Counted from the stretch's first letter, positions 1 through 10,559 are shown. The stretch: 64,000 nt of DNA from Branchipolynoe longqiensis (GCA_030323885.1 CM059187.1:81735527-81799526), one strand, 5' to 3'. A program made the numbers and translations. Notes: generated by a model not told the origin, from the sequence alone.

Positions 1-8
1 TGTTAAAT

Positions 9-208
9 TTAAAGTTGCATAATCCATTGGTTTTGGATTTTTCCGATTATTTTGCCTATGGTATCAGAATTTGGAGATGCTTACCAAAAATAATTTTCAC
101 CTCGAATATCTCAAAATAACAGTTACTTCAAACTAAAGTAAGGTAGATTGTGATGATCAATCTCAGAAAATGGCACAAACTCAAAACCTTCGGAATATGC
201 AACTTTAA
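9..208. mobile_element. TTAA-flanked MITE, short copy
   Basis: The ends form an inverted repeat, ttaaagttgcataatcc against ggaatatgcaactttaa, flanked by TTAA. It belongs to a family seen at least eight more times here, most completely at 34137-34470. It lies upstream of the first CTDSPL2 exon in the window, in an intron. Confidence 0.75.
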
Positions 209-328
209 GAAAAAAAATTTAATTCTCATATTCCTGTTTTATATTATTTTTAATTTTTAGAAAGGAAGTTAATCTGATTGTTCTCTGAATGATGGTGGTT
301 GCCTCAAGTGCTCATATTGTCTCTCTAG

Positions 329-440
329 ATACTACTTCATCAAGCACTTGCCCCCGCTAACAGACGAGATGCGCGCACAGCAGCCCGCTCTGCCGCTCAA
401 GACCCGCAGCTCACCAGAGTTCTCGTTGGTTCTTGACTTG
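329..440 (+). CDS. CTDSPL2: CTDSPL2 exon (window exon 1)
   Basis: The acceptor is ctctctag before 329 and the donor gtgagt is at 441. The first base completes a split codon and the exon ends in phase 0. It encodes [10 protein letters not shown] through PEFSLVLDL, so it ends after the first Asp of the catalytic DxDxT motif. A 21-bp minisatellite begins about 20 bp past the donor. Confidence 0.92.
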
Positions 441-3400
441 GTGAGTTTGCGTTCTGTGTAATCTTCACTATGCCTAGTGTAACATTTGCTATGCCTGGCA
501 TAACCCTTGCCAAGCCTGATGTAGCCTTCACTTAGCCTGGCGTGACCTTCGCTAAGCCTGATGTAACCTTCGCTAAGCCTGCTGTAACCTTCGCTAAGCC
601 CGGTGTAACCTTCGCTAAGCCTGGCATAACCTTAGCTAAGTCTAGTGTCACCTTCGCTAAACCTAGCGTAACCTTAGCTAAGCCTGGTGTCACCTTCGCT
701 AGACCTAGCGTAACCTTCGCTAAGCCTGGCATAACCTTCGCTAAGCCTGGCATAACCTTAGCTAAGTCTGGCATAACCTTTGCTAAATCTAGCGTAACCT
801 TAGCTAAGTCTGGTGTCACCTTCGCTAGACCTAGCATAACCTTCACTAGCCTATGATGAGACAACTCTGATGCGAATCGCTCAATTTAAATTATTTTCTT
901 GGTACTAAGCATCATGAGACAGTAGTACCTATCTTGAACTTAGATTTCTGCATCCATACTTCATAAACGTGGCTAGTGTCTTGTCACCACAGGTAACTTA
1001 AATGAAATAAAGACAGTTTCATAGTAAAGTAAGTCTTAACGGTCAACCTAATGAAGTGTTCTATAAAAATAAATAAATACATTTTTTTTAAAAGAAAATC
1101 GCAAAGGTTTATTTTATAGACATTGGATTTGTGCAACTTTAACCCCCTGTGGCTGTGTTTCAGGATGAGACGTTGGTCCACTGCAGTCTGGTGGAGCTGG
1201 AGGATGCCGCCTTCTCATTCCCTGTACTCTTCCAGGATGTTACATACCAGGTAACCCAGCACACGGTCATGTCAATAAGTCGGACTGAGGCAGTTTTTTT
1301 CCCTTGAAGATTTATACTGCCTATCATGGATAAGTCTGAATATACTTGCTTTCACCATTAGACAGTTTTACCGACCCAAGGGATTTTTAACCTCCCACAC
1401 CACATAGACATGGTATGAGAGCAAACGGCCTTTGATGACGCTGTAAGTTCTACACAGTGGTGGAAATCCAAATTGGCAGACATGGGGAGGTGGCACAGGG
1501 AATCGAACCACCGACCTTCAGATTAGGAGCCCGACCTAGGAAAAAGTCAGACACTCTAACCACTCTGCCACAGAGAACAACCACATTGATGAGAGTACGC
1601 GCAGAGCTAAATGCTGGTCGCATATTTTATTTGGTATTTGCTTTAGTTTCTATGCTGATTTCAATATTTATTTTAATAGAGATGCAAAATTTATTTACTA
1701 TTTTCGCCCACAAGTTGAACTATATCCACTATGGTTGGTACAAAACACATTCTAGTGGATATATGTATCATTTATTATTGACATGTTATGCATAGGCCAC
1801 ACATGGACTTGAACACAATTATGTATGGTGTTCTAACACGGATGCAAAGAATGTTTTTCTTACTTGTCATGCTTATCATATCTGACAAGAACGAGCAATC
1901 AGCACCAGTGGATCCAAGCAGTGTGGCCATTACCTCATTGCTGCCACTCTTCTATGATCAGGCCAACTCCATGGCCATGATTCGCCACTCCATGGACGTC
2001 ATCAAGGGGGCAGTGGATATCCTGAATCCTGGTCAGGACATGGTCATAACCGCGGATCAACTGCTGTACATGCTGGCCAAACAGATCCAATGGAGGTGGC
2101 CTCAAACGCATGGAGACGATTACTTCATTATCCTGTTTGCCGGATTCCACATCGAAAAGGCATCAATCAACACTCTGGGCAACCTGCTGGATTGCAGTGA
2201 ATGGACGGAAGTCCTAGTCCAAGCAGGAGTTGCTACACCTGGAACAGCCGACTCCTTCATCAAAGCCGCCCATGTGACGCACACTCGATGGGCTCACCAG
2301 GTCACATCTAGTGTTCAGTATCTCATTTGACAGGAGGGTTACACCCAATAATGTGATGGGTTGGATGAGGGACAGGTTCCAATGTCAGTAGAAGACTGGT
2401 GTGCTAGCCGAGCTGATACAAGTCCCCAGTTCAAGTTATGGTCGATCATCGTGCAGCTGGAATTGGAAATCATGATCAATGTGAGATCGCTATGCGAGGG
2501 CGACTTCATGCTCTACATTGATGCCTTGACCAAGATTGTACCCTGGTTCTTTGCCCTGGGGCACACAAATTATGCAAGGTGGATTCCAGTTCACTTGGGT
2601 GACATGGTGGCACTCAAAATCAAACATCCAGACGTGTTCGCAGAGTTCATGGCTGGGAACTTCACAGTGAAGAAGACAACAGATGCATTCTCTGCTTTAG
2701 CCATCAACCAGTCACATGAGCAGAATAATGCATCAGTGAAATACGGACAAAACTCATTTAAAATAAACTAATTTTGCGTAATTGTTGCCTAATAGGCCAA
2801 ATAAATCAGGTATGTAAGGTTATAACCTTTAATTGGCATATATTTTAAGTGATATTGCATCACTTGCATGCATTTCGAGTTGAAAAACGTGCACAGCTCC
2901 TACAGATTATGTGTTATGTAATACCCGATTGGCCTTAGGAGGAATATGCAATGTCCCTATATAAACAAATCTTCCTAGTGGTATGTACTAAATGTGAGCC
3001 AAATTCTCTACTTTTATCATCAAACCCACAATCTTCGCACATATCTGCTGCATGAATATAGATTAATCTGTAACTTGTATTTAATGATGAACTGGCCCAT
3101 AATAACTTTGTATAGTCATTATTGACTATACATAAGACGGGTATTATATGCTTCTTTTCTTCTTTACTAAACTAAATAATCCCCAAACAGACTGGAAAGT
3201 AATTACCATGCTTAAATGTTTTTCTCTATAATACGTGAATATGTCGGTAAAATTAACTTAGATGTTAAATTTTCTGGTGAAATACCATTAAGGGGGACAG
3301 TAACATGGAAAAGAAGTTCACTTATTTCCAATTATTGAGATCAACTATGACTATTAATAGTTTGATACAGTCTATTCTCTGAATTATTGGAGCAACATTA

Positions 3401-6400
3401 TTTACATATGACATCACCATAGATTTCAGCTATTTCTGTCGGAGAACACTTTCATCCCTGAATAATAGTATCATATTCTCGCGGGTTAACGCCCATATAT
3501 AGGTTAACGCCCACCTCCCCACTTGGCCAATATTTCGTAAATGCCCACCCCATAAATGCCGATGCGCGAAAAGGAAGAGAGGAGGCGGGGGTGGAAATAA
3601 GGCGTGTTTATTTTCGCCTCAGACAGAGCAGACAGGTCATACAGAGTAACAAGAGGACAAATAGAAGTAAATAAGGAATAATCTGATAAAAGTAAGGAAG
3701 CTCATGAGGAGCGGAGTAATGAGGAAGTTCAGAGATCAAGTGTCAGTGGAGTGAGGGGGTGCCGAGGAGCCCTCCACCGCTGGAAGAGAAAGGTAGGAGG
3801 AGTGTAGGGTGGGTGGGTGGTGAAGAAAGCAGGGAGCTGGGAGACGGCAGGAGGGCGAGTGCCTGAGGGAGGCCGGCGGGCGACCTTATAAGGGGAGGAG
3901 GGAGGGGCGACAGCAGGTGAGTGTGAAAGCTGCCGGCCCGGGGGAGGGCGAGAGGTGGCGAGCAGCGGCGTCGGGTGAGGCGTGAGTGCTGCGCGACGCG
4001 GAGGGCGGGGGAGGTGGCGGCGCGCCGCGCCGTCTGCCGAGGTGAGAAGGCAGCGCGACAGCGCGGGGCGGGGGAGGGTCTCTTCCTCTCCTCGCATCAA
4101 ACGTAATGCTTCGCATTACGACCAATGTGTGGGTAAACGTCCACCCCCACTTCAGTGATTTGCCAATTTAAACGCCCAGGGCGTTAACGCACGAGAATAC
4201 AGTATAACTAATCTCAGTATTTTCGTCAAGAGAAGCTGGTGACATTTGAACTGTGTAAGTGAAAGCCTTAACGGGTGCCCTCACATTGTTTCAGGTGTAC
4301 GTGAGGACACGGCCGTTTTTCCGCGAGTTCCTTGAGAGCGTAGCTCCTCTTTACGAGGTGATCGTCTTCACAGCGTCCAAGAAGGTGTACGCCGACAAAC
4401 TGATGAACCTGCTGGATCCAGAGAAGAAACTCATCAAGTAAGCCTTGCAACTCCATTCCAGACCCCAGTCCTGTTTAAATTAAAAACTTGGTGGCTGTTG
4501 TTATTGTTTTACCCATCCTGATATGATCTTACATTTTGCCAGGATGTCTGGTTGTTGGTTGTTGGAGTTTTACGTCCTGGCAACATCTATGGTCATATCA
4601 GGACGGACCAGGATGTCAAACCCCAATAAAAAGGATGTAAGACACCAATAAACATGTTTCGTAGGGGTTTTTTATATTGTTTTTTGTGTGTGTAAAACCC
4701 TAATAAACATGTTATTTAAGTGTACCGAACGCGGGCGCCGAATTGGTAGAGAACAGACTTCCTGTGTGGAAGGTTGGGAGTTTGAATCCCATCCGAGTCA
4801 AACCAATGACTTATAAAGTTGATACTTGTTGCTACCTAACATGGCGCTCGGCATTAATAGGATAGGACAAGGACTGGTTAGCACAGTATCGGGATAATGG
4901 GGTTATGAGCAAGGAGGTGGTCATTTGCTGTCATTACCGGGGGTGGGGAGGAGCCAGTGAAGCAGCCAGGCCCACCTGTCAATCATTCACCCACCTCCAA
5001 CCAAGTGGCCCACTACTCACTAGCCAATCACAGGCTCCCCCTGCCCCACTCTTCTTCCGGCTCCTTCTCTCCCCCTACTCCTCACTCTTCCACTGACACC
5101 CGTCAACTCCACATCTCTTCTAAAAACCCACCCACTACCACTTGTCTCGATTAAAACCAAAAACAACGAGACAAATAAAAAACAAAAACCATTTAACTGT
5201 ACAAAAACTCGTCCTTACAAAATATGATACACTGTTGATATGTTCCTTTCTCATTTGTGCATTTAGTACTATGTTACATATATGTGGTTGACTAATGTCA
5301 ATCGACTTGATTACTCATGCTAAATTGATTGATGACTTTACTGATTATTGATATGAATATTGGTTTTTCTCACTCATTGATTAACTGCTTCCTTCATAAC
5401 AAATATTGTAGATATGTTCATGATGATTACATTGATTACTCGCATAACTTCATGCTCCTGTCAGACTCTGCATGCGGACCTGCTCAAACAATGAATAATG
5501 TAAACGAAATATGCCGCTGGAGTAGATTGTCATGAGAATAAAGTTATGTCATTCCTATCCCTGCTTCCTCGTTCTTCCCTGCCCAATGCCGGTAATGTGA
5601 CTGTGTGGGATATCCGGTCATGTTGTCGGCAGCCTGGTCTCCCAGTTGTGCAGCACTATAAAGTTGCCATGTGTGCACTGTCACAAGTCGGTACCCGTCC
5701 TGTTATGTCCTTCGAGGTTACTAGGACATAACATTCCACCAACCAACCAATCCGAATTTATCGCGAAATAATTGAAATCTAAAGTGCAGTTAATTTTGTT
5801 CTCAACAGACACCGATTGTTCCGGGAACATTGTGTTTGCGTGAATGGCAACTATGTGAAGGACCTATCAATTCTCGGCAGGGATCTTTCCCGAACAATCA
5901 TTGTCGACAACTCCCCACAAGCGTTTGGTTACCAGGTAAGTTATACATTGCATCAATTTACTATATCAGGCATCTACCGATACTAAACCAGCAGCTTGTC
6001 CCAACGTTATTGACAACTCCTGACAAATGTTTCGATACCAGATAAGTTATGAACTGTCACATTACTGTATCAGCCACCATATTGATCCTGGGTTAGGACC
6101 TTTCCTGCAAAATCATTGTCGAGAACTACCTTCAAGTGTTTGGGTACAAGGTGAGTGATATACGGCGTCAAATTACTGTCAGGCATCTGTCGCTCCTGTA
6201 TAATCATTATCGACAATGACCCACAAGTGTTTGGATACAAGGTGTGTGATATGCTGCGTCAAATTACTGTCAGGCATCTGTCGCTCCTGTATGCTCATTA
6301 TCGACAACTACCCACAAGTGTTTGGGTACAAGGTGAGTGATACCTTGCGTCAAATTACTGTCAGGCATCTGTCACTCCTGTATAATCATTATTGACAATG

Positions 6401-9400
6401 ACCCACAAGTGTTTGGATACAAGGTGTGTGATATGCTGCGTCAGATTACTGTCAGGCATCTGTCGCTCCTGTATAATCATTATCGACAACTACCCACAAG
6501 TCGCTCCTGTGTGATCTTTCCTGCACAATCATTGTCGACAACTACCCACAACCGTTTAGGTGCCTGGTAAGTTAGACATTAAATTACTATGTCACGGACC
6601 TAGCAATCCTTGACTGGGATCTTTTCTGAACCATCATAGTTGCCAACAACAAAAAAACACCTCTCCACCACTGTGAATATTCAATGTATGGAATTGTGTT
6701 TTGGTCGGTTCTCCTTTCTTCTGTGAAAATAACCGGTTGTCTACTGATTTCGGATACATTGTAAATCCAGAACATTGCAAACAGCTTTTAATGTATTAAA
6801 CCGTTCTCATTGGTGCTAGTTTTGAGTACATTCATTAAATATTTTTCTCCATGTTGAAGCTGGATAACGGTATCCCGATCGAAAGCTGGTTCAAAGACTG
6901 TGAAGACAAGGAACTTCTGAAGTTGGTCCCGTTCCTGCGACAATTTATCACAAATGTAAATACAACTACTCAGTTATTTTTTATTTATATGAAACTACTT
7001 AGATCTCTTCAAGGTTTCACCGCTTTTCGAACTTAGCAGTAAATTGAGTCATGCTGTGAACCTAATTCTAAAACTTTCATGGATCATTTGAAAATTAGTG
7101 TCTGCCGATTTAAAGGCCCTGTCACACTACGACGTATGGTGGCGGCATCTGAATAGCATGTCGAAATAATTTGAAAATATAATAGGTCGAGATACGCCGA
7201 CCTATGCCGAGCATACTCGACATATGCCCAACCTATACGTAACCCTTGACGGCATACGCTAAGGCCATACGGTGTAGTGTGACAGACAGCCAACATGCTG
7301 GGCATACGCTCGCCATACGCTCACAATACGCTAGGGGTACACCAGCACACGCTAGAGGCACGTTAGACGTAAGCTAGGCGTACGCTATATATGCCAGAGA
7401 TACGCGGAGGCTGCAGTTTCAATGTATGGCTAACCTATGCGTAACCTATGCTGGCGTACGTCCAGCGTATGAGAAACGTATGAGCCACACGCCGGCATAG
7501 GTTTAAAATTTTGAACATGCACAAAAAATTGTCGGCGGCTCGACCTACGCCGACCTATGACGACCTATGCCCAACCTATGCGTAACCTATGACGGCCTAT
7601 GTCGATGTGTTGGTCGAAAGCGCATAGGTCGGCATACGCTAACGCCATAGGTCGTAGTGTGACAGGCCCTTAAGATATCCATAATGTAGAAGAGATAAAG
7701 CTTGAAACACTAATGCAGAAGGACGGTAAAATAAACCATTATAACCTTTATTGTTATCTGTTGCTAGATACTTGGGAGTGTGGGGTGGGTGACTTAATAA
7801 GGCGGTTCTAAGTTATGTGGTATACAGTGCACTTTGCGCCACTGCTATCCATGGATGTAATTTTTCGCCCGCAGATTTTCCGAGTTTGTGATAATGACAT
7901 TGGTCATTATTGTGATTCATGCAGATCTGTTGAAAAAGTATTTGGTGTTATATAGGGGGATAAGGGTTTGACTTGCGCCGGAAAGCCAGCTATTTTGCCA
8001 GCAATACTAGCTTGCACAAGGCTGCGGTATATTCAGTGGTTGACTATTTAGCTATTGACACCAGACGGGGTTAGAGCGTCCGTGTCATGTGTTGGTAGAT
8101 CGTGGGGTCCTGGTCGAGTCAAACCAATGACTTAAAAATTGATACTTGTTGCTTCCTAGCCTGCCGCTCGGCATTATTAGGATAGGGCAAGGACTGGTTG
8201 GCTCAGTGTCAGGATAATGTGACTGAGTGGGATATCAGGTCATGGTGTTGGCGGCCTGGTCTTCCAGTGGGGCAGCACTATAAAGTCACCATGAGTGCGC
8301 ACTGTCACAAGTCAGTACCCGTCCTGATATAATCTTAGATGTTGCTAGGACCTAAAAGAACAACAAACAAACATTTAGCTAGATGGCCTTCTTTCATAAG
8401 GTCGATTATTTTTGGCCAAACTTGGGTGACCCTCAAAGCCCCGGCCTGACTTTCAGAGGTTTTTTTCTGATGATCAATCACTTGAAGTGTAAGGAGGTCT
8501 TACTCCAGCTGTTAATTTAACGTTAAGTTTGACAGATCTATAAGTCTTGCACTGTGCCGTAACGGTACTGGAAGGGTTTTTTCTCTCTTTTTCTTCAAAC
8601 AAAAATTGTAAATATTTCATTCATCAGTATGTTTCATTCGTCAGTGCTGAAGGACTAATCGTTTTGGCCATGTGAGGTTACAGTTATTTACTTGACTTTT
8701 ATCTTGATAAACTATTGTCATGCTGGCAGTGTATGAAAATGCTGAATTAATTGTTTGTATTGCATACTCTAGACTGGTAGTAATATAGTAGGGGTTAACT
8801 ACATGGTCGGTTGGTTACCACAAGTATGACCGGACACGGTGGCTGAATCGGTAGAGCGCAGGCCTCCCGATCAAGTCAAACCAATGACGTACAAAATTGA
8901 TACTTGTCGCTTCCTAACTTGGCGCTCTGCATTTATAGGATGATTAGCTCAGTGTCACGATAATGTGACTGAGTAGGATATCGGTTCATGGTGCTGGCTG
9001 CCTAATTTCCCAGTTTGGCAGCACTATAAAGTCGCCATGAGTGCGCACTGTTATAAGTAGGCACCCGTCCTGATATTACCTTAGATGTTGCTAGGACGTA
9101 ACACAACAACAAATAGACACAGTTCCCGGGGGGGATAGGAATCAAGTGTTGGCGGAGGAGTCATGGTTCAGTGGATTAGCCATGGATGGTTTGCTGGAAG
9201 TCTGTTGGGATGGGGAGGAACAGAAAGGGTCCCAATGTGGGACAATAGTACCAGAAGTGCGTCCTCTTAAATTGAATTTGATCAAATCTCTTAGTCCGAT
9301 CAAAGCATAGTATTTTCAAAACCAAAGTACTTTCCTGTATTCTATCCCACAAACCCAACGCAGACACTGATGCATGATGTTAACCATTTATTGCTGCATA

Positions 9401-10162
9401 GAAGGGAATACTAACCAAAGACCCTATTATACTAAGACGGATCACTCAGCCTGTACTGTGTAATCAAAATGATCAAACCCATCACTTGGTGCGCTGGCTG
9501 TACTCTTGGTTAAACAAGTGCTATATATATGCATAAATGTATATATGAATGTGAAAGATCTGTGATGATGGTGGTGATGGTGATGCTGATGTGTATTTGT
9601 TCATAGCAATTTCATATTGATGTGTATTCATACTTACCTGTCTCATTTATAATATAGTTGTATGTGTTTACATGTGAAACACCAACCAGCAGCCGGGCTG
9701 ATCAAACCCACCACAAGGTGGCACTGCGAAATTTACATACCATGGGAGAGATAGGGAGTGAGCCGTCTTAGTATTATAGGGCCTTTGTACTAACTCAGTT
9801 TAGCAGACCTTCTTACTGCTAAATCCCATAATGCCCAACATTTTGACGTGCACAAAATAGCTAATTTGGCATGCTTTCACTTCAAATAAGTCTGCCAATT
9901 TGTTTGATTATAGCGAAAGTTACTTCGAACTAAAGTAAAGCAGATTATAGCGATCAATATTTATCAAATAAATGGGGAGGAAACTTGCACTAAGTTAAAA
10001 GCCATGTAAAACTATTAAACTTGAAGCTATAATGACAATCAATTTAATCATAGGAGGAGAGATGTTAGATCTGATTTGGCTGTTTCTTGTTTTCAGAACA
10101 AAGACGTCCGACCACAAATCCGGCAACATTGGCGTCTGCACGAGTTGCTTCCTCCGGACTAG
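329..10162 (+). CDS. CTDSPL2: CTD small phosphatase-like 2 (CTDSPL2-type HAD phosphatase), C-terminal six exons; 5' part outside window
   Basis: The spliced CDS is join(329..440,1164..1250,4295..4437,5809..5935,6860..6955,10097..10162), 209 codons plus TAG, and all intron phases agree. It is the FCP1/SCP-like HAD phosphatase domain, which removes phosphate from Ser/Thr of protein substrates. Motif I DLDET is visible, with the first Asp ending one exon and the second opening the next. Motif II lies in [12 protein letters not shown] and motif III is VDNSPQAF. The protein ends RLHELLPPD, as CTDSPL2 proteins do, rather than like the shorter CTDSP1/2/L group. The window enters the gene at a phase-2 acceptor, so the N-terminal regulatory region is missing. 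The next gene, HMGCS1, is convergent about 26 kb away. No AATAAA lies close to the stop; the first clear one is near 12335, so the 3' end is unknown. The family call is from remembered similarity. Confidence 0.93.
462..850. repeat. 21-bp minisatellite in CTDSPL2 intron
   Basis: About 18 units of a 21-bp motif like gtaaccttcgctaagcctgg run from just past the exon donor at 441. Since 21 is a multiple of three, both strands stay open for over 100 codons; these frames are not genes. Confidence 0.9.
1164..1250 (+). CDS. CTDSPL2: CTDSPL2 exon (window exon 2)
   Basis: This 29-codon exon is flanked by tttcag and gtaacc, phase 0 on both sides. It encodes DETLVHCSL through FQDVTYQ, supplying the second catalytic Asp and the Thr of motif I. 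Confidence 0.93.
1303..1590 (-). mobile_element. tRNA-derived SINE, family C
   Basis: It is an inverted copy of the sequence at 35583-35860. The tRNA-like head lies at the high-coordinate end (box B-like tcgaaccaccgac on + reads as ggttcga on -). The body includes the shared stretch about intervals of ctcataccatgtctatgtgg. Confidence 0.7.
1885..2771 (+). pseudogene. Nonsense-inactivated ORF of a multicopy uncharacterised, probably transposon-associated protein family
   Basis: One frame runs from about 1788 to 2771 but is broken by TGA at 2328 and TAA at 2349. The protein has blocks such as [45 protein letters not shown] text, [14 protein letters not shown] and INQSHEQNN. From memory these match an uncharacterised family found in many copies in cnidarians, molluscs and lancelets, which I associate with mobile DNA; its biochemical function is unknown to me. 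It sits on the sense strand in the CTDSPL2 intron between window exons 2 and 3. It lacks the N-terminus and ends with a stop soon after the HEQNN block, where relatives continue. Confidence 0.7.
2772..3472. other. Intron sequence without recognised feature
   Basis: AT-rich intron sequence. A small palindrome (ataatgactata around 3115-3130) is the only structure noticed; no coding potential. Confidence 0.6.
3473..4201. mobile_element. MITE with cgttaacgccc termini, split by a nested retroelement fragment
   Basis: The left end reads tattctcgcgggttaacgcc and the right end, inverted, tattctcgtgcgttaacgcc. A second inner copy of gttaacgccc lies on the left at 3502. The element between them is interrupted by the GC-rich retroelement copy at 3561-4123. 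Confidence 0.65.
3561..4123 (-). mobile_element. Internally deleted copy (copy A) of a GC-rich gag-bearing retroelement
   Basis: The 5' end (ggtcgtaatgcgaagcatta on -) and leader with a TTATAAGG box near 3889 match copies B and C. The 3' end with AATAAA and gatgcgcg on + matches copy B. The whole coding region is missing, so only leader and trailer are joined. The ORFs seen in it on either strand are not genes. Confidence 0.75.
4295..4437 (+). CDS. CTDSPL2: CTDSPL2 exon (window exon 3)
   Basis: The acceptor is gtttcag and the donor gtaagc at 4438; the exon ends in phase 2. It encodes [14 protein letters not shown] through [10 protein letters not shown]. The [12 protein letters not shown] stretch carries HAD motif II. 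The split Lys codon is completed by the next exon. Confidence 0.93.
4555..4630 (-). mobile_element. 3' tail fragment of SINE family A
   Basis: The sequence tttacgtcctggcaacatct then tcatatcaggacgg is the inverted 3' tail of the family described at 8055-8375. Confidence 0.7.
4728..4900 (+). mobile_element. SINE family A, 5' half
   Basis: The tRNA-like head has box A near 4740 (aattggtagag) and box B near 4788 (gtttgaatccc), then the common body up to gggataatg. The missing 3' half resumes near 5590, which suggests one copy split by a later insertion. Confidence 0.75.
4901..5588. other. Insertion of unknown type splitting a SINE
   Basis: About 690 bp separates the two halves of a family A SINE that join at gataatg/taatgtgactg. 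No clear terminal inverted repeats or ORF were seen. The left third is rich in C and T on the + strand and the rest is AT-rich. Confidence 0.4.
5589..5755 (+). mobile_element. SINE family A, 3' half
   Basis: Starts at taatgtgactgtgtgggat and runs to the tail ggttactaggacataacatt followed by an accaacc-rich end. It ends about 50 bp before CTDSPL2 exon 4. Confidence 0.75.
5809..5935 (+). CDS. CTDSPL2: CTDSPL2 exon (window exon 4), source of the downstream tandem copies
   Basis: The acceptor is ctcaacag and the donor gtaagt at 5936; phase runs from 2 to 0. It encodes [18 protein letters not shown] through [10 protein letters not shown] and holds HAD motif III (DNSP). Its last 40-50 bases plus the donor are repeated in degenerate form in the following intron. 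Confidence 0.93.
5985..6575 (+). repeat. Tandem array of degenerate exon-4 3' ends with splice donors
   Basis: At least six units repeat the end of CTDSPL2 exon 4 plus its donor and nearby intron. Donor-like sites occur at 6151, 6242, 6333 and 6424, exactly 91 bp apart, and at 6567. An earlier unit near 6041 has lost its GT. Translation of units gives [13 protein letters not shown] or [13 protein letters not shown] where the exon gives [13 protein letters not shown]. Each 91-bp unit also has an acceptor-like ttactgtcag, so a 59-nt cryptic exon is conceivable; 59 nt would shift the frame. Confidence 0.88.
6860..6955 (+). CDS. CTDSPL2: CTDSPL2 exon (window exon 5)
   Basis: This 32-codon exon has acceptor ttgaag and donor gtaaat, phase 0 on both sides. 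It encodes [13 protein letters not shown] through PFLRQFITN. The acceptor tract is less pyrimidine-rich than those of the other exons. Confidence 0.9.
7113..7672. mobile_element. Fold-back MITE, TIR ggccctgtcacactacgac
   Basis: Inverted ends aaggccctgtcacactacga and gtcgtagtgtgacaggcc bound 560 bp full of short variants of cgacctatgc and catacgct, themselves partly palindromic. It lies in the CTDSPL2 intron after window exon 5. Related ends occur at 48348-48883. Confidence 0.85.
8055..8375 (+). mobile_element. SINE family A, near full-length copy
   Basis: Degraded tRNA-like head, then the body tgatacttgttgcttcctag, ggcaaggactggttgg, ggcagcactataaagt, and the 3' tail gatgttgctaggacctaaaa with an acaacaaacaaac end. 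The tRNA-like head and simple 3' tail indicate a pol III-type retroposon. Confidence 0.85.
8828..9117 (+). mobile_element. SINE family A, near full-length copy
   Basis: Head at ggtggctgaatcggtagagc (box A), body as in the copy at 8055, and tail gatgttgctaggacgtaaca plus an acaacaac end. The box B part appears deleted between gcctcccgatc and aagtcaaacc. Confidence 0.85.
9370..10040 (+). mobile_element. TTAA-flanked MITE fragment split by another MITE
   Basis: Body sequence of the family (catttattgctgcatagaag, then gcatgctttcacttcaaata and acttcgaactaaagtaaagc) lies on both sides of the insertion at 9422-9782. Both termini are eroded. Confidence 0.65.
9422..9782. mobile_element. MITE, TIR ccctattatactaagacgg, inserted in an older MITE
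   Basis: Left end ccctattatactaagacgga and right end ccgtcttagtattataggg are inverted repeats of about 20 bp extended by atcactc/gagtgag. The 361-bp interior includes tat and gatg-rich simple sequence and no ORF. Confidence 0.85.
10097..10162 (+). CDS. CTDSPL2: CTDSPL2 terminal coding exon
   Basis: The acceptor is ttttcag. The exon encodes [21 protein letters not shown] followed by TAG at 10160-10162. The LLPPD ending is typical of the subfamily. The 3' UTR continues from here; its end is not resolved. Confidence 0.93.
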   Translation, partial: NKDVRPQIRQHWRLHELLPPD

Positions 10163-10540
10163 CCATAGTCGGTGACTTTCGCAGCTGCACCGGAAGTAGA
10201 ACAGTCCTCAGCGTCTACGTCTCTTCCCATATTCATAAATTTTCAAAATTGCATTCAAAATTTGTACGCATCAGATGATTTGCTTTTTTGGCATCCCACA
10301 TGTCCCGTCATTTTTAGTTAACATGTTTTTACATATGATATTTTGTATGATGGGGGTTTTGTGGGGGAGGGGGGGGGAGGAAGGGACAGCAGCATTTATA
10401 GCCCTTTTAGTATGCATCTGTACTTTTTCTATCATTTTGGCCCTACGTAGTGTGTTCAAAAAGAAAGGTTGCACTGCCATCTTGGTCATAACCGATCCCA
10501 AGTTTCCCTTATGTTGCTGAGAACGCAGTCCTGTAGCCCA
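10163..10540 (+). other. Sequence downstream of the CTDSPL2 stop; probable start of 3' UTR
   Basis: No AATAAA was seen here. A G-run (10361-10376) is the only notable feature. The UTR end is unresolved and may lie beyond the minisatellites. Confidence 0.4.
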
Positions 10541-10559
10541 CATGTTGTGGACTGCGCCA

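Noticed and set aside
532..864. Opposed open frames of about 105 codons on both strands.
   Set aside because: Both arise from a 21-bp repeat, whose length is a multiple of three, within an intron.
4735..4800. tRNA-like box A/box B sequences here and at about 25 other places.
   Set aside because: They head SINE copies with shared bodies and tails and lack a good cloverleaf; none is called as a tRNA gene.
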